Shown here piece by piece: positions 9,681-21,499 of a DNA stretch of 64,000 bases. The stretch is from Trileptium ribeirensis (lineage: Eukaryota; Nematoda; Enoplea; Enoplida; Thoracostomopsidae): positions 81,808 through 145,807 of the forward strand of contig JASANE010028306.1 of the NCBI GenBank assembly GCA_030248225.1, written 5' to 3'. The notes below the pieces were generated by a model that had not been told where the DNA came from, ran no database searches, and saw only the letters and a program-made list of their open reading frames with translations. How positions within the stretch are numbered: position 1 is the stretch's first letter; the number at the start of each line of letters is the position of its first letter. Both the position numbers and the translations under genes were made by a program.

Positions 9681-12600
9681 CTAGGGACTTGTTTCATGGC
9701 AAAGAAAGTGAATTATGAGTGTATATAAAAGTTAGGGAAATACTTACATTCGCTAAAGTCGAACACCCAAAACAAAACTCTATAGCTTTGTTCTCGGAAC
9801 GAAATGAGCCCAAACTCGGTTGAACCCATGTAGTCGTTGAGAAGATATGGCCAATTTGGTGTTTTCGGGGTCCCAAGTGCCCACTTACAACCCATCTTAA
9901 TCTTACCCTTCTCAATAGGTGAGGTCAATAGCAAGGCAGCGCATCGTATATAAGCTACATAGAACCTTGGTTTCCGAACAAAATGGGACCAATCTTGGCC
10001 GAATCACTCCAGTGCTTGAAGACCAATTTGGTGTTTTCGGGGTCCTAAGGGCTCATCTATAGACCGTCTTTACCCAACCCTGCTCGCCAGGTCCAGTCAA
10101 TACCAACGCAGAGTATATAGTTATACTGCACAAAATGAGCCCAATTTTAGTCGAATTGCTCCAGTGGTTCACTAGATATGACCAATTTGGTTTACAACCC
10201 ATCTTAACCCTACCCTGCTAGACAGTTGATGTCAATAGCAACGCTTCGTTTATAGCTATATAGAGCTTTGCTTTCTGAATAAAATGAGCCCAATCTTAGC
10301 CGAATCTCTCTAGCGGCTAAGGAGACACAACCAATTTGGTGTTTTCGGCTGTCCCAAGGGTCCATTTTAAACACTATGTTGACCCAATCCTGGAGCGTAC
10401 GCGACGTCGGCAACAACAACATCTACATAGCTTTATAAAGCTAAACTTTCTGAACAAAATAAAGCCAAAACCGGTCAGATCACACCGGTGGTTGTCAAGA
10501 TATGACTCATAACGTATTTTGGTGGTATCCCTAGGGACTTTACCTGGGCTCTTTCGGAACCCCTTTTGAGGGGGAAGGTGTTGGAATGGGTTTTTGCGTG
10601 TTGCTTCTAACTAAATGGCACAAATAGAGATTTCAAGCTTTCGAATGAGGTATCGAACGACCTGATCTGCCTATCAGAAGTTGAGTTATGCATGCAACAC
10701 GAAAAAACCCACAATCGGACCCTGCCAAATTTCACACTCCTGGCTAGTAAGAATTCTTCGATTCGCTCGTTTCACTCATTCACTCACTCAGAATTCAACT
10801 AGGTACTTGTCTCATGGCCAAGAAAGTGAATTCTGAGTGTATATAAAAGTTAGGAAAATACTGACGTTTCGTTAAAGCCAGAGACCCAAAACAAAACTCA
10901 AATAGTAGAGCACCACATATAGCAATATATAGCTTTCTTCTATGAACGAAATGAGCCCAAGCGCGGTTGAATCGATGAAGAGATCTGAATTACCTGAATT
11001 ACCTAAGTGTGGCCACCTAGAATTGTCGAGGAGATGTCATCAATTGGTGGTGAATAGCCACACATCAGCCGTAGTCGGCTGTTCACGTTCGAGTGTATTG
11101 AAGATATCGACCTTGTTGAAACGGAGCTACATGGCTGGAAGCCAACACAAAAACAACAGGCAGCAAAAACGACGTTACTGTAAGGTGCCCGAGTCGTGGA
11201 ACAATCGCTTAAATGAGGCAAGATTCGGAGCGTTAACTACCTCCCAGGGAAGATTATTCCAGGCGTTGATGGTTCTGTAAGCAAACGTATATGGTGCAGC
11301 ATCCAGTCTTGGAGTGAATCGAGGTTTGAGTTTGAAGTGTGACGCCGAAGACGTCCATCAATGTCAAGATTAAAGAAGCGTGATACAGGGAGATCAACCA
11401 GTCCATGAAAAAGCTTGTAGATTAGAATATGGTCGCACCTATATTGTCTAGTTTCGAGCTTTCGTAGTCCCAAATGCTGTAAACGGTCTTCGTAACACAA
11501 ATGTCGAGTAGGACGGTATAATTTGGTAACTCGACGCTGTACGGCTTCGATTACGTTCTTGTCGCGCATGTAGTGGGGGCACCACACAGACGAAGCATAT
11601 TCAAGGTGTGGACGAATCAACGACTTGAGAAGTTTAGTGAAGATTGGTTTAGACATAAATTGAATGGAACGGCGGATGCAATAGACAACAAACTCAGCCT
11701 TGGGAACAGCAGCAGTGCAATGTCTGGAGGATTTCAGATTAGCAGACATAATTACACTGAGTCTTTTTCGGATAAACTATTAGGAATTGGGTTGCCTTGC
11801 ATGGAGTAGTTTGTCGACGGATTGTTGTGACCGAAATGAAGACATGCGCATTTATCGATTTTAAATTCCATCAACCATTTCTCACCCCATTCAGCCAAGC
11901 TCTTTAGGTCGAGTTTCATATCTATGGTGTCGAGAAGTTGTAAACATGGCTCAGACATATGAATGCGTCGCATGAATTTTGTGTCATTTTGGTGTTTTCG
12001 GGGTCTTAGGGCCCCTGTATAAACCATCTTTACTTAACTCTGTTCGGCTGGTGTAGTCAATAGCAACGCATTTCTGAGCAAAATGAGCTCAGTCTCACTC
12101 GAATCGCTCTAGTAGTTGCGGAGATATGTCCAAATTGGTGTTTTCATGGTCCCAAGGGCCCATTTACAACTCTTGCAGTCAATACCAACGCAGAGTATAT
12201 AGCTATATAGAGCTTTGCTTTCTGAACAAAATGATCCCGATCTTAGTCGAATTGCTCCAGTGGTTGAGTAGATATGGCCAATTTGGTTTACAACCCATCT
12301 TAATCCAACCCTGCTCGATAGGTGAGGTCAATAGCAACGCAGTATATAGCTATATAAAGCTTTTGCTTTCTTCACAAAATGCGCCCAATATTAGCCAAAT
12401 CGCTCCAACGATTAAGGAGATATAACCAATTAAATGTTTTCGGTGTTTGCAAGGGTCCACTTTAAAAACCATTTTGACCCAAGCCTGGAGCGTAGGTGAC
12501 CGCGGCAACAACAACATCTACATAGCTTCATAAAGCTAAACTTTTCAAAGAAAAAAGACCCCAAATCCTGCCAGATCACACCGGTGGTTGTCGAAATATG

Positions 12601-12878
12601 ACTCATAATGTATTTTGGTAGGATCACTAGGACCTACCTGGGCCCTTTCGGACCCCCTTTTGAGGCGGCAAAGTGTTGGAATCGGTTTTTGCGTCTAACT
12701 AAAGGGCACAAATAGAGATTTCAAGTTTTCGAATGAGGTATGGCACGACTGGATCTGCCTATTAGAACTTGAGTTATGCATGTCACACGAAAACTCCCCA
12801 CAAACAGACGCTGCCAAATTTTACACTCCTGGCTAGGAAGAATTGTGCGTTTCGCTCGTTTCACTCACTCAGAATTCA
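9681..12878. repeat. Tandemly duplicated 1.1-kb composite repeat
   Basis: Two head-to-tail copies of a noncoding unit, 9681-10798 (1118 bp) and 10799-12878, the second enlarged by a LINE. Both begin CTAGGKACTTG and continue to AAGAAAGTGAATT, then CTGAGTG or ATGAGTG. Both end in the complementary CACTCAGAATTCA (TIR-like, 13 bp). Each holds four subunits marked by CCAATTTGGTGTTTTCGG: near 9848, 10022, 10177 and 10329 in copy A, and 11988, 12131, 12278 and 12424 in copy B. The third subunit of both copies lacks the GTGTTTTCGG part. The shared deletion shows that the whole unit was copied rather than assembled twice. Confidence 0.85.
10985..11985 (-). mobile_element. 5'-truncated CR1-like LINE
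   Basis: Minus-strand LINE tail inserted in the second 1.1-kb repeat. It opens in the RT catalytic loop (DTKFMRRI, near 11980) and continues with WGEKWLMEFKIDKCACLHFG (about 11830-11910). A frame change follows near 11750, then LLKSLIRPHLEYASSVWCPH (about 11580-11640). A further frameshift near 11250 moves the conserved NAWNNLPWEVVNAPNLASF segment to another frame, which stops at 11177-11175. The 3' end has a direct repeat of AATTACCTG near 10986-11005, matching the short-repeat 3' ends of CR1-type LINEs. It belongs to a different subfamily from the LINE at 140-4205. Inactive. Confidence 0.85.
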
Positions 12879-13735
12879 ATAAATAGTGTCAATATCGGCT
12901 CTGTGTTGAGCGAGAATTATCCGGGGTGAGTATAGTGCAGGGGTTAACTTCGTGAGTAAACAGAGTAAGTGGTGTGGATTAGGACAACCGATCTTGAAAC
13001 CCCTTCTATACTCATAATCACCTGTTGTCGCGTTCCTTCCGGTTGCCGGAGGACTGACATAGACAAAGTTCCAACTGGAGCGGTGTTCTTCCGTCACCAC
13101 TCAGTTCATAATATAACACTGTGCGTATTCCTTCCGGGTGTCACTTACATAAGATAGGAGTTACTATTCAGCTTAAATGTAAGGCCTTAGGCTCAGCTAT
13201 TTAAATAGAATTGCGGTGTGCGTCCTACCGGGCCCTCTGAGTAATCCCAAAAGAGAATTAGTAGAATAATAAACTTATATAAATACTAAGGGGTACTAGA
13301 GTGACGGAACTGAAGCAGTATTATCCGATTACGAATAGAGTCACCGAGAAATCGTGGAACAAAAATAGTAGTTGGCAAATAGAGCGCAATCATAAAGAAC
13401 TGCGTATAACCGGGTGCCTTGTGTAACTAACCTTTTTATACAAATAACTATTTTTATTTACGTCTTTGGTTCTTGAATGTTTGAATCACGAGTTCTTACA
13501 TACAGCCGCGCAGCCTCGCACGAAAAATACTGCAACCAAACGAACGCGGGCCACATCGTTTTCCATCGGCGTAGTACTTGCCACACCTCATTCCCATCAA
13601 TCTTCGGTCACGAATCGATTCCTCTGTTAAAATCCGATAGCCATCATAAAAATCATGCCTCCACCCCTACCCCCAACAAAACAACATAAAATAACAGTTG
13701 TTATTTTGGGTGGGTCGGTGTTGGACTAAGTAGCT
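12879..13735. other. No recognisable gene
   Basis: Includes a partial duplication around TTCCTTCCGG (about 13035 and 13130) and nothing else I can name. Short open frames here lack protein-like composition. Confidence 0.4.
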
Positions 13736-13739
13736 ATCG

Positions 13740-14033
13740 GTACCTAAGGGAGGAGATTCGTCATCGAAGACTCCTGGCTCGTATATGTGTCCAGTGGCAT
13801 GCCAGGGGTTGCGCTAAATTTGCGTAGCACGCTTTGTTAACCAAGTTGTAACGACAGCCGTTTTGCTCTTCTATTATGTTATATATTTTTTCATTTAGAC
13901 CTAGAGGTAGGACGTTGAAGACATATGAATTTAAAAAAGGCCGAGGTAGAGGTGGGATTCAAACACAAGACTTCCCGCACTTGAAGGGGCAAGTAGGCGC
14001 TCTACCGGCTGATCTGTTCCTGCCAACTATAGC
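13740..14033 (-). repeat. tRNA-derived SINE
   Basis: On the minus strand a tRNA-like head lies at about 14025-13940. It has an A-box-like AGCCGGTAGAGCGCC, a possible anticodon arm (ACTTG..CAAGT) and a B-box-like GTGTTTGAATCCC. The 3' acceptor arm does not pair with the 5' arm, so this is not a working tRNA. AT-rich sequence follows, as in a SINE body. The body limit is uncertain. Confidence 0.6.
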
Positions 14034-14035
14034 GT

Positions 14036-14718
14036 AACAACTATGATAGTTTATGTAAAATGTTGAATTTGTGAGGGGATCTAAAAACCCCTCCAAAGCC
14101 CGGGGTTAGCTCTCATCCCAGGGCCGGAGAAATAACACTCAAGTCGGGTTCAATCATGAATGGTCAATATTTTCACAAATTATAATGTTAGAACCGCCAT
14201 TTTTTCAGAAATTTCGATTGATGATTACATAATTACTGACAAAAGTCAGATTAAACATATGTTGATGGCATAAAACGGAAATTTTAAGGGAAATGCTAAG
14301 TTTATAGGCCTTGAAGGCAAAAATTTCGCGTTGCAGGGATCAACGCTAGAAAATTCCTTCCGGAACTGGAGTGTCGGGATCAGCCGTCCCCTTGGTTGGA
14401 ACCGTTAGAACAAGAAATTTTGATAAAGGGGTTTGCTCGAGATGTCAGACAATGACACGTCAGTTTGCTACAAAAATCCGTAACCATATCGGTAAATTTA
14501 TAACAAAAGTCAAAGTTGTAAAAGTATTTGCACGGACCTAAAATGGCAAGAAAACTCCTGCATTCATTGCAGAAACAGTAATTTCGCCAGTCATATCGCA
14601 AGCTTGGGCATTACTAATTTTATCAGTTCGGATTTGTAATGCTGAGAAATTGCTATACATGGCAAAAGGTGTAAAACTCTAACTGAAAGCTTCTTGCCAC
14701 CTTTTTGAAAAGTGATGT
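14036..14718. other. No recognisable feature
   Basis: AT-rich unique-looking sequence. No gene, structural RNA or repeat is evident. Confidence 0.4.
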
Positions 14719-14726
14719 CATGGCAG

Positions 14727-14948
14727 AAGGGAATAATCGAACTTCAATCAGCAACCAGAGCTCTTAATCTGAAACGAAACCGGAATCTTAACCGAAACCT
14801 GGTCTTTTTGAATTCTGCGTGAGTGAGTGAAACGAGCGAAGTTCAATTCAGTTCAAAGCTGAATTCCAGTTCTGGTCTTGTTTGTCTTTTGCTGGAACGG
14901 TAACCCAAACACGATTTTCGCCTGAGCCGGAATTATATTTACTCGCTG
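14727..14948 (+). mobile_element. hAT-derived MITE, copy 4 (222 bp)
   Basis: A deletion derivative of the family at 5023-6167. Its left end AAGGGAATAATCGAAC and right end TTTACTCGCTG keep the diverged termini. The inner ends keep AACCTGGTCTT on the left and CACGATTTTCGCC on the right. A perfect 8-bp duplication CATGGCAG flanks it (14719-14726 and 14949-14956). At 14813-14845 it carries a piece matching the end of the 1.1-kb repeat (GTGAGTGAAACGAGCGAA). Confidence 0.85.
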
Positions 14949-14956
14949 CATGGCAG

Positions 14957-15600
14957 ATACAAAAAGCTTTAACAATAATAGTAATGTCTTCTCCATTAGT
15001 GTGCACTAGGAACCCCCATGTTCATGCTGGCTGAGGTATTGAAAGTCCCTCATGATTAATTTTAATTTAGAACACACAAAAATATAAGGAAGGACTTATT
15101 AGTAGTCTTGAGGTGACAAAATAAGACGGAAATTGTCCATAATAAGACCATAGGCGCTGAAAATGAGTAACATCGCTGCCGAAAATGAAAAAAAAATAAC
15201 AAAAATCATGCCAAATATATGTAGAAAACACGATCAATAATTGAAATTTCGTGCTTCCGCTCGAGATTTTCTCACGACAAGGAACATTGCCCCACTCAAG
15301 AAAATATTGCACACCGTGTTCCTGACTGTGGAGAGACCAATACCAATATTTATGAAGATTCATTACATAGTTTTCTTACCAGTAATGATTGGTTTAGGAA
15401 TCATAAAAGATTTGCAGCAAAGCTGGTAGTGGCAACAGCCACTACGAGGCTCTATTCAAGCCTAACTAGCTAAATAACCTTTCCTGCGTATATATTGTAT
15501 TTGCCACCGATTACTGGTGCTGTAATTTAATTGTGTTGAGTAAATTATGGCACTTTGTTTCAGACAAACGGAACGATATTTATACATACATGGCTAAGTT
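14957..15600. other. No recognisable feature
   Basis: AT-rich sequence without gene or repeat signals. Confidence 0.4.
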
Positions 15601-15669
15601 AATTTATCATTTTGGTCATAGTGATACTTGAGATGTCATTATTGACACTAAGATGTATGCAGCGGTCTG

Positions 15670-16065
15670 TTGCGTATCCGTCAATACCTATTTTACTGTT
15701 TCGTCAGAATCATAAACTACATAAGTCTCACATCTTTGTGCCCCCGGCCAGTGAAGAATCAAGACGGCCCTATATCGATGCAGATTATCACGTACCGCTT
15801 TGCAGTAACGCGGCCGAAGATGGTGTATCCGGTTATTCATCGCCAACCGCCCTGTCATCTAGTGAAGCGGGTTTTGGATTACAACAGCACCGAAGCTTTG
15901 TTGTTCGACAACAAATTAAGAAGCCGGACTCAATTTCAATTGTTGATGGTTGGTCCTGTTGCAATGTATTATTGGAATATCTTAGTCCTTTTAGCTAAGT
16001 GTATGCAATTCTGTAAAAATTCTTTTCTGTGGCCGTTGTTTATTGGTCGCAAGTGTATCAAATAG
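15670..16065 (+). CDS. Unrecognised coding-like ORF (possible exon or gene relic)
   Basis: A 131-codon open frame whose central part (about 15790-15960) differs from the surrounding AT-rich DNA. Third codon positions are often G or C, and the peptide RFAVTRPKMVYPVIHRQ followed by PPCHLVKRVLDYNSTEA has an ordinary soluble-protein composition. A hydrophobic stretch (LLMVGPVAMYYWNILVLLA) follows. A second frame (15612-15998) is open over the same bases, so the frame is not certain. Possible acceptor-like AG sites lie at about 15747 and 15782. No family is recognised. It could be one exon of a larger gene or a decayed element protein. Confidence 0.28.
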   Translation: MRIRQYLFYCFVRIINYISLTSLCPRPVKNQDGPISMQIITYRFAVTRPKMVYPVIHRQPPCHLVKRVLDYNSTEALLFDNKLRSRTQFQLLMVGPVAMYYWNILVLLAKCMQFCKNSFLWPLFIGRKCIK

Positions 16066-19000
16066 CCAATAGTAAGTCCTGTCAAACGAGACGAAGTGAG
16101 CTCGGCTAGTTCTGGCTTCTCCAAATAGGGGGAAGCCCCATATACTTCGACCTTCCTCCTCGGTTCACGTCAGTTCATGTTTGGCTTTCCCTAGTTCATA
16201 CCCCTAATATGCTTTCCTGGGCCACTGATTTACCCCTGATAGATTAAAAATCCGGGAATTTTTATCCATTTTGGCTAAAGAATCCCAAAATTTTTCCCAC
16301 TGGGGCTAAAGGTCTTTAAAATTTATCCTTTATATGTATTCACATTATTGCAACCAGTTACTAATTCCACATTTTAAACATATTCTGACACTACAAGTAC
16401 TTTATGCTGTCCCCAGTTCAACTCGAGGATCTCCCAGATGAACTGTGAGAATCGCCGCATGTATTTTTAGTCCCCACATCTGAACTGGGTGGACCCTCAG
16501 GTGTATTTGGTAGTTTGGAGCAACCAATAATTCAGAACTCAGTAATTATTCGAGGTTCCTTATTGGGTTTACTTTTCAAAAGGAAGTGAAACAAAAACAA
16601 CCTGTTTAATGCAGTTTACTATCGTGTCCAGCACATATTTTTCCAATGAGTGAACGCTGTAAAATTTCGAAAGTTCATCGCAACCTTAAACAAAATTTAC
16701 AATTTCTAGCGTCACTTCATGCATTGCAAGCTTCTAGCGCTTGTCATTTTTCACGCAAATAAAACCTCTTTTACCGTAACTAGCACTCTATAAAGCTTTT
16801 ATGCCCTTACTATTTCCTACTATTTCTAGCCGCAGCCTAATCAGTTTTTGTACAGTAAAATAAAAGAAAAGGTAAACGAGTTTCATGCTAGCTGGGGCTG
16901 AATGATAAGCTTGTAGGATTTTTAGCCGGTTAAATATGGGCGGTTTTAGTGTTTTAAAGCGTGCATTGGGTTACCCCTGTTAGGCCTTGGTTGGAGCTTA
17001 AATGATAAATTTAGGCAACAAAATTTTCAAATTTTGACATTTTCATTGTACGTGCAAGGCTTGAATGGGTTCATGGGGCGGCTACATATGTTGAATGAAA
17101 CAATTGTATTTTATTTATATTGTATGCAACCAATGCAGCAAACTGTTGGGGCATACAAAGTGAAAAAAGTATGGTTCGGATTCAAATTATGTATCTTGAA
17201 AGTTGTGATAAATTTTGAGAGTATCGCGCTTTTTGGTTATTGAGGGGTTAGTAAAAGTCATAATGTCTCCTCTCCAGGTTACAGTAGGAAAAATTAACCC
17301 ACCGCCTGAAATCACAGCACATTTTTATGATCGCCCCATAATTTTTTTTGTAAAAATTACTTTGAAAATTCCAAGTGTTTTCAACAGTTTTTCGACACTC
17401 TCCACGCCTGCCACTTAGCAAGTTGGCCCTCCACGGGGACGCACCGTCTCCCTATCTTTTCTACATCTGTGCAGAATACACTGAGATGTGTTTTCATTTT
17501 CCCAACTGTCTTTAGTCTTTAGTGCGTTAAATTTAAGAAAAATGCAATTTTATCAAATCTACAGCAAAAAGATAAGCCATGTGTGCTGTTTTTCAGCAAA
17601 CATATATATTGTCCTCAAGTTGCCCTTTTTACGACTTTTGGCTAAGTCCAAGCTCAAGATGCGCCGTCGTCAGTTCAAACGAATTTCTGTTCGTTATGGA
17701 CGTGTATATTGTGGCTGTTAATGTATTGGCAATGTTGCTACATATCGAGCGGCTTTGTGTGGCGATATCATTCATATGTGTGAATTACTGATTGATTAGT
17801 TCTTGCTTGTCAGAAGAACGTTTATGTTACAAATAGTTGCATCATGGATTAACTAATGGTATAGCTAACATATCTGCGACTATAAGGGGCACTGCAAAAG
17901 AATAATAAATATGTTAGTGACTGATTGACCACTTTTATTTTCATGTACCATGCAGACTTTCAGTAAAGATCGGGTAATGGCTTTTAAAATTAAAGAGTTC
18001 TAATTAAAGGTACATGAGCGATTAAAGGTTTTCCTTTTTGGGTATATTAAACTTTGGCATATAGGTGGAACACGGCTACTCAAACGAAAAACTGCTAAAT
18101 AACATATATTGTAGCAAGAGAATTCTGGATTCGGCATTTTATCATCTCACGTTATAAGTAGTCTTGTGGAGCAAAATGTGTCTGAAAGAGTTGTTTCGTA
18201 GTGATTCCGTGAGAGAAAATAGAAATTTATTGGGCCGGGGGAGCCGTTTCCGGATTGTTTCACGTTGTTTTATGGGCCCCTGTGTGAGTACTTATGCTTA
18301 GAATCTAATAAAATTGCTCGTTAAAGAGTTTCTGAAGATATTGCGTTTTACAAACGCTTAGAACTTTATCGTCACATTTGAAGCATTTCTGTGTTTGAAT
18401 GTGATTTAAAATAAATGAGTTTGTCTACGTCATATTATATTATATAGTGCTAATTTTTCAATGTAGCTTTTATTATTAAAGTTTTTGACAGTTTGTCTGA
18501 TTAGAAACAAATTGTATTTTTGTAAACGAACATTGAGTTCTGTCCGCGTTGAATAATTACACTCAGTTTTTTGTTGTAGATATTGCGCTTTACGCGTTAT
18601 CGGAAAATTTCCACGTGCCTGACGTAATTTTTGTTATCGCAAATCCACGTAAGTGATTTGCCACAACTATATTTATTATGCTATATAGAGATAACGTTTA
18701 TTTGAGGTCGAAGCTAGAAAGACGACCCAAGTCTGCTAGATGGTGTGTACAATCGATAAATTCATGAACTAAAATGTTTATTGAGCTAGTGACTTTAGCT
18801 TACGCGAAAAATTGTACATACTGCTTTGGGAAAGAATTTATATCGTAAATAAATAGCTTTAAAATGTTCGACAACTTTCGCTTCGCTATATTTTCAGAAA
18901 GTGGATACTCAATTATTTTGCGTAAAACGGGATTTTGTGTGTGGATAATTCTAAAATAATGTTTCCAGCACATGTGTCATGCAAAGGTGTGGTATAATTA

Positions 19001-20400
19001 ATTTTGAATTATGGGTGTCTGGCGCTTCGCAAAATGAAGGCGGGGGGGTGATATTTTGAGAATTTCCAGTTGTTCTATGTGGTGCCCTTGGGGTAGCGTC
19101 CTCTGGCGAAATTTCGCACATTCTTTGGTTCATTGTTCTGTGGTAATTTTTTGCTTCTCGCTAAAACACGTTTCAGTTGGCACAAAACATTCACAGTATT
19201 TTGGAAATCTTAGTCTGAAGCTAAAATTTGATTAATCTACATAAAAATTAGATGAAAGCTTGCTTCTAATAGCAATCTTAGCAGCGTCTCTGTGGCGATT
19301 TATAATATTATTTTACCGTTTTCAATCCAAAACACTGACTTTCAAAAACCTTTGATTAAACCGCAAGCGTGCCCGATTCATGCAACTTGGAAACATTTTG
19401 CGACCACTAATTGCAGACCAGGGGATACCCTATTTCATCTTTCCTGGATAAATTTTTTGTAAATAGAGAAGCCTGAGCATGGCCTGCATGTCATCTTAGT
19501 GCATGGAGAAGGCGTTCAACAAATTTAGCCAGCTTTATTCAGTAATATAGCGTTTCAGGGTGGCACACTCAAACGTCCAGTCTTTATAGTCACGCTTCCA
19601 ATTCGAACCCCATAAACTATTTTGATTATATTGGTAATGCGTAATGCTTAGATGTAAAGTTTGAATTCTGACTGTTTTCTGTAGACTAACAACTCACTTA
19701 TGCGTTCTGGCTAGTCCAAACTTCGGAAATTATAGCCCCCCGGCTCACCTGCCGGGAGTACCCGAATTTTTGCCGTGATGCAGCCGAAAATGCCGGGCCC
19801 TCGCCCCCCACTTTGGATTAGCCAGGCGTTTTTGCTCCTAAAGTTTTGCAAATAGATTAAATAACATTTTGTTACTTGGTCACACACCGTTGGATCGGCA
19901 ATGAGGTAATATTACGTGTGTAATTAATAATGGAGACAATACTATATTTCAGAAGAGGTCATATGTAAAAGCTTTGGGTATGTGAAACAGTCAAACTTTA
20001 CTTGTATGATGTTACTTAAAATGCAAATTTAAGTGTGTTAACTAATTTGGGATGTATTCTTCTCTATCATTATTCCGCATCCTCGTTTTCGAGCAGTGGA
20101 ACAAAATTCTTCGAACCCGACCATTTTGTTATTACACATACACCTGTGAATTAGACGAAAAACGTATTCCTGTCCAATTTATCTATTTTTTTTGCGGAAC
20201 ACCTTTAATACATGTTGGCTAAGATAATACTTGACAACACCTTCTGTAAGGCCGAGATTTCGTGAAGGATGGGTATCGGATGCCTCCTGCAATCACTATG
20301 TATTTTTGGTTCAAAGCAATAAGTAAAAGTTGAGTCAGAAGCATCTGTTACGTTCGAACACAAGAAATCGATACTTCGGTTTAACATATTTCTCAGATTA
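16066..20400. other. Long noncoding stretch
   Basis: AT-rich with no convincing exon, RNA gene or transposon end. Local oddities are a GC-rich hairpin-prone patch at 19735-19810 (CCCGGCTCACCTGCCGGG) and duplicated CCCAGTTCA-type strings near 16415-16490. Nothing else is supported. Confidence 0.4.
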
Positions 20401-20429
20401 TATTTAAGGTAAATCGACGCTTCCTCAGC

Positions 20430-20500
20430 TCTTACTAGCGAACAACGCTCGTCGCATTATAATACTCGAGTCGCGGTCTGACGAGTGCAAGGTTTGGAAG
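20430..20500 (-). pseudogene. Possible LINE reverse-transcriptase relic
   Basis: The minus strand reads LALVRPRLEYYNATSVV, resembling the LIRPHLEYASSVW segment of CR1/Jockey-type RTs seen twice elsewhere in this window. The match is short, a stop follows at once, and flanking frames are degenerate. It is therefore at best an ancient fragment. Confidence 0.3.
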
Positions 20501-20559
20501 GTAAGTTACAAATTTTATTGGCCGTATTGCACGGACATTACTTAGTAACGCCAAGAGTT

Positions 20560-21165
20560 CAGTAGAGAAGAGTATGACACTTCCATGCACTCTGTTAACC
20601 CGTGTTGGATGACACGGGCGTTTTTAGCTCTACCACCTTATTTCTGCCCCCCACAAAAAAAAATTTTGTGTGGGGGTAGATCGGACCCCAGTCGTAAGGA
20701 AGGTTGGTTGAACCGACAGCTGTGTTTTAACCGACCCTACCCTCAAACCTTGGGTGTTCGACCTACCCCCCCCTCACAAAACCCTCACAAAATTAGGGGG
20801 TCAGAGCTAACATCCTGACAAAACGGGAGAAGGGGTTCGGGCCTGCTCAGTTTTCATTCGAGCCGGGCTTCGGACCTGCTCTTCAACATTTCGGGCTGTC
20901 CAGGTCGCCGTCAATTACATTTGGGGCCGGGTGAAACCTAAAAATTTAGGCTTCGTTTCCACTTTTAGTCTGCAAGAGCGCATACTATGACGTGACTACC
21001 GCCAAGGTGGGTTATTTCAAACGGTTTTAAATTCTATAAAGTAATTATTAGATGAATAATAAGTAGTATTATACTAAAATGGAATTTAACTGCAGTAACA
21101 ATTATGCCCTCTGACCAATATATTGAGTCACCATAGATATATTTTTCGGATATAGACCGTAATTT
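20560..21165. other. C/G-tract-rich noncoding sequence
   Basis: Contains a hairpin-forming CCCCACAAAA / TTTTGTGTGGGG (about 20648-20675) and C-runs near 20765-20800. The rest is AT-rich. No gene seen. Confidence 0.35.
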
Positions 21166-21169
21166 GTGG

Positions 21170-21450
21170 CGGCGTGGCCGAGTGGTTAGAGCACCTGCTT
21201 CATAATCGTGAAGTCGGGAGTTCGAAACCAGTGGTCGCGCTAATCTCCTTGGGCAAGGGACTCAGCCACAATTGCTTCGCAGTACCTATGCGTTAAACAG
21301 GTACTAGACTTTGGTCTAGGCGGATAAGATGATGGGTGGTGTAATAGGCAATCATCACGGCCAGCCTCCACGCAATGCTTCGGCATAACAACCCGGATTG
21401 TCACCTAGTGCCAATTACATCTTTATCCTTTTACCGTAATTCCGTGTTTT
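21170..21450 (+). repeat. tRNA-derived SINE
   Basis: The tRNA-like head (about 21170-21242) contains A-box TGGCCGAGTGGTTAGAGCA, an anticodon-like hairpin CTTCA / TGAAG with loop sequence CATAATC, and B-box GGGAGTTCGAAACC. The D arm looks like Ser/Leu tRNA but the anticodon loop looks like Met. The acceptor ends pair poorly, so a pseudo-tRNA head is more likely than a tRNA gene. The body starts TTGGGCAAGGGACTCAG, a motif shared with the unit at 26095. Confidence 0.7.
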
Positions 21451-21499
21451 CATAACCTAATGGAGATTGTTGTGTGTTGCAGGGGTGAAAGGTTTTAAA

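Noticed and set aside
13940..14030. Functional tRNA gene on the minus strand
   Set aside because: The 3' acceptor arm does not complement the 5' arm.
15790..15960. Mpv17/PMP22-like segment (RSRTQFQLLMVGPVAMYYWN)
   Set aside because: The resemblance is limited to a GP motif before aromatic residues; the defining upstream motifs are absent.
21170..21243. Functional tRNA gene
   Set aside because: Boxes A and B are good, but the acceptor arms do not pair well, the D arm and anticodon loop suggest different isotypes, and a SINE-like body follows.
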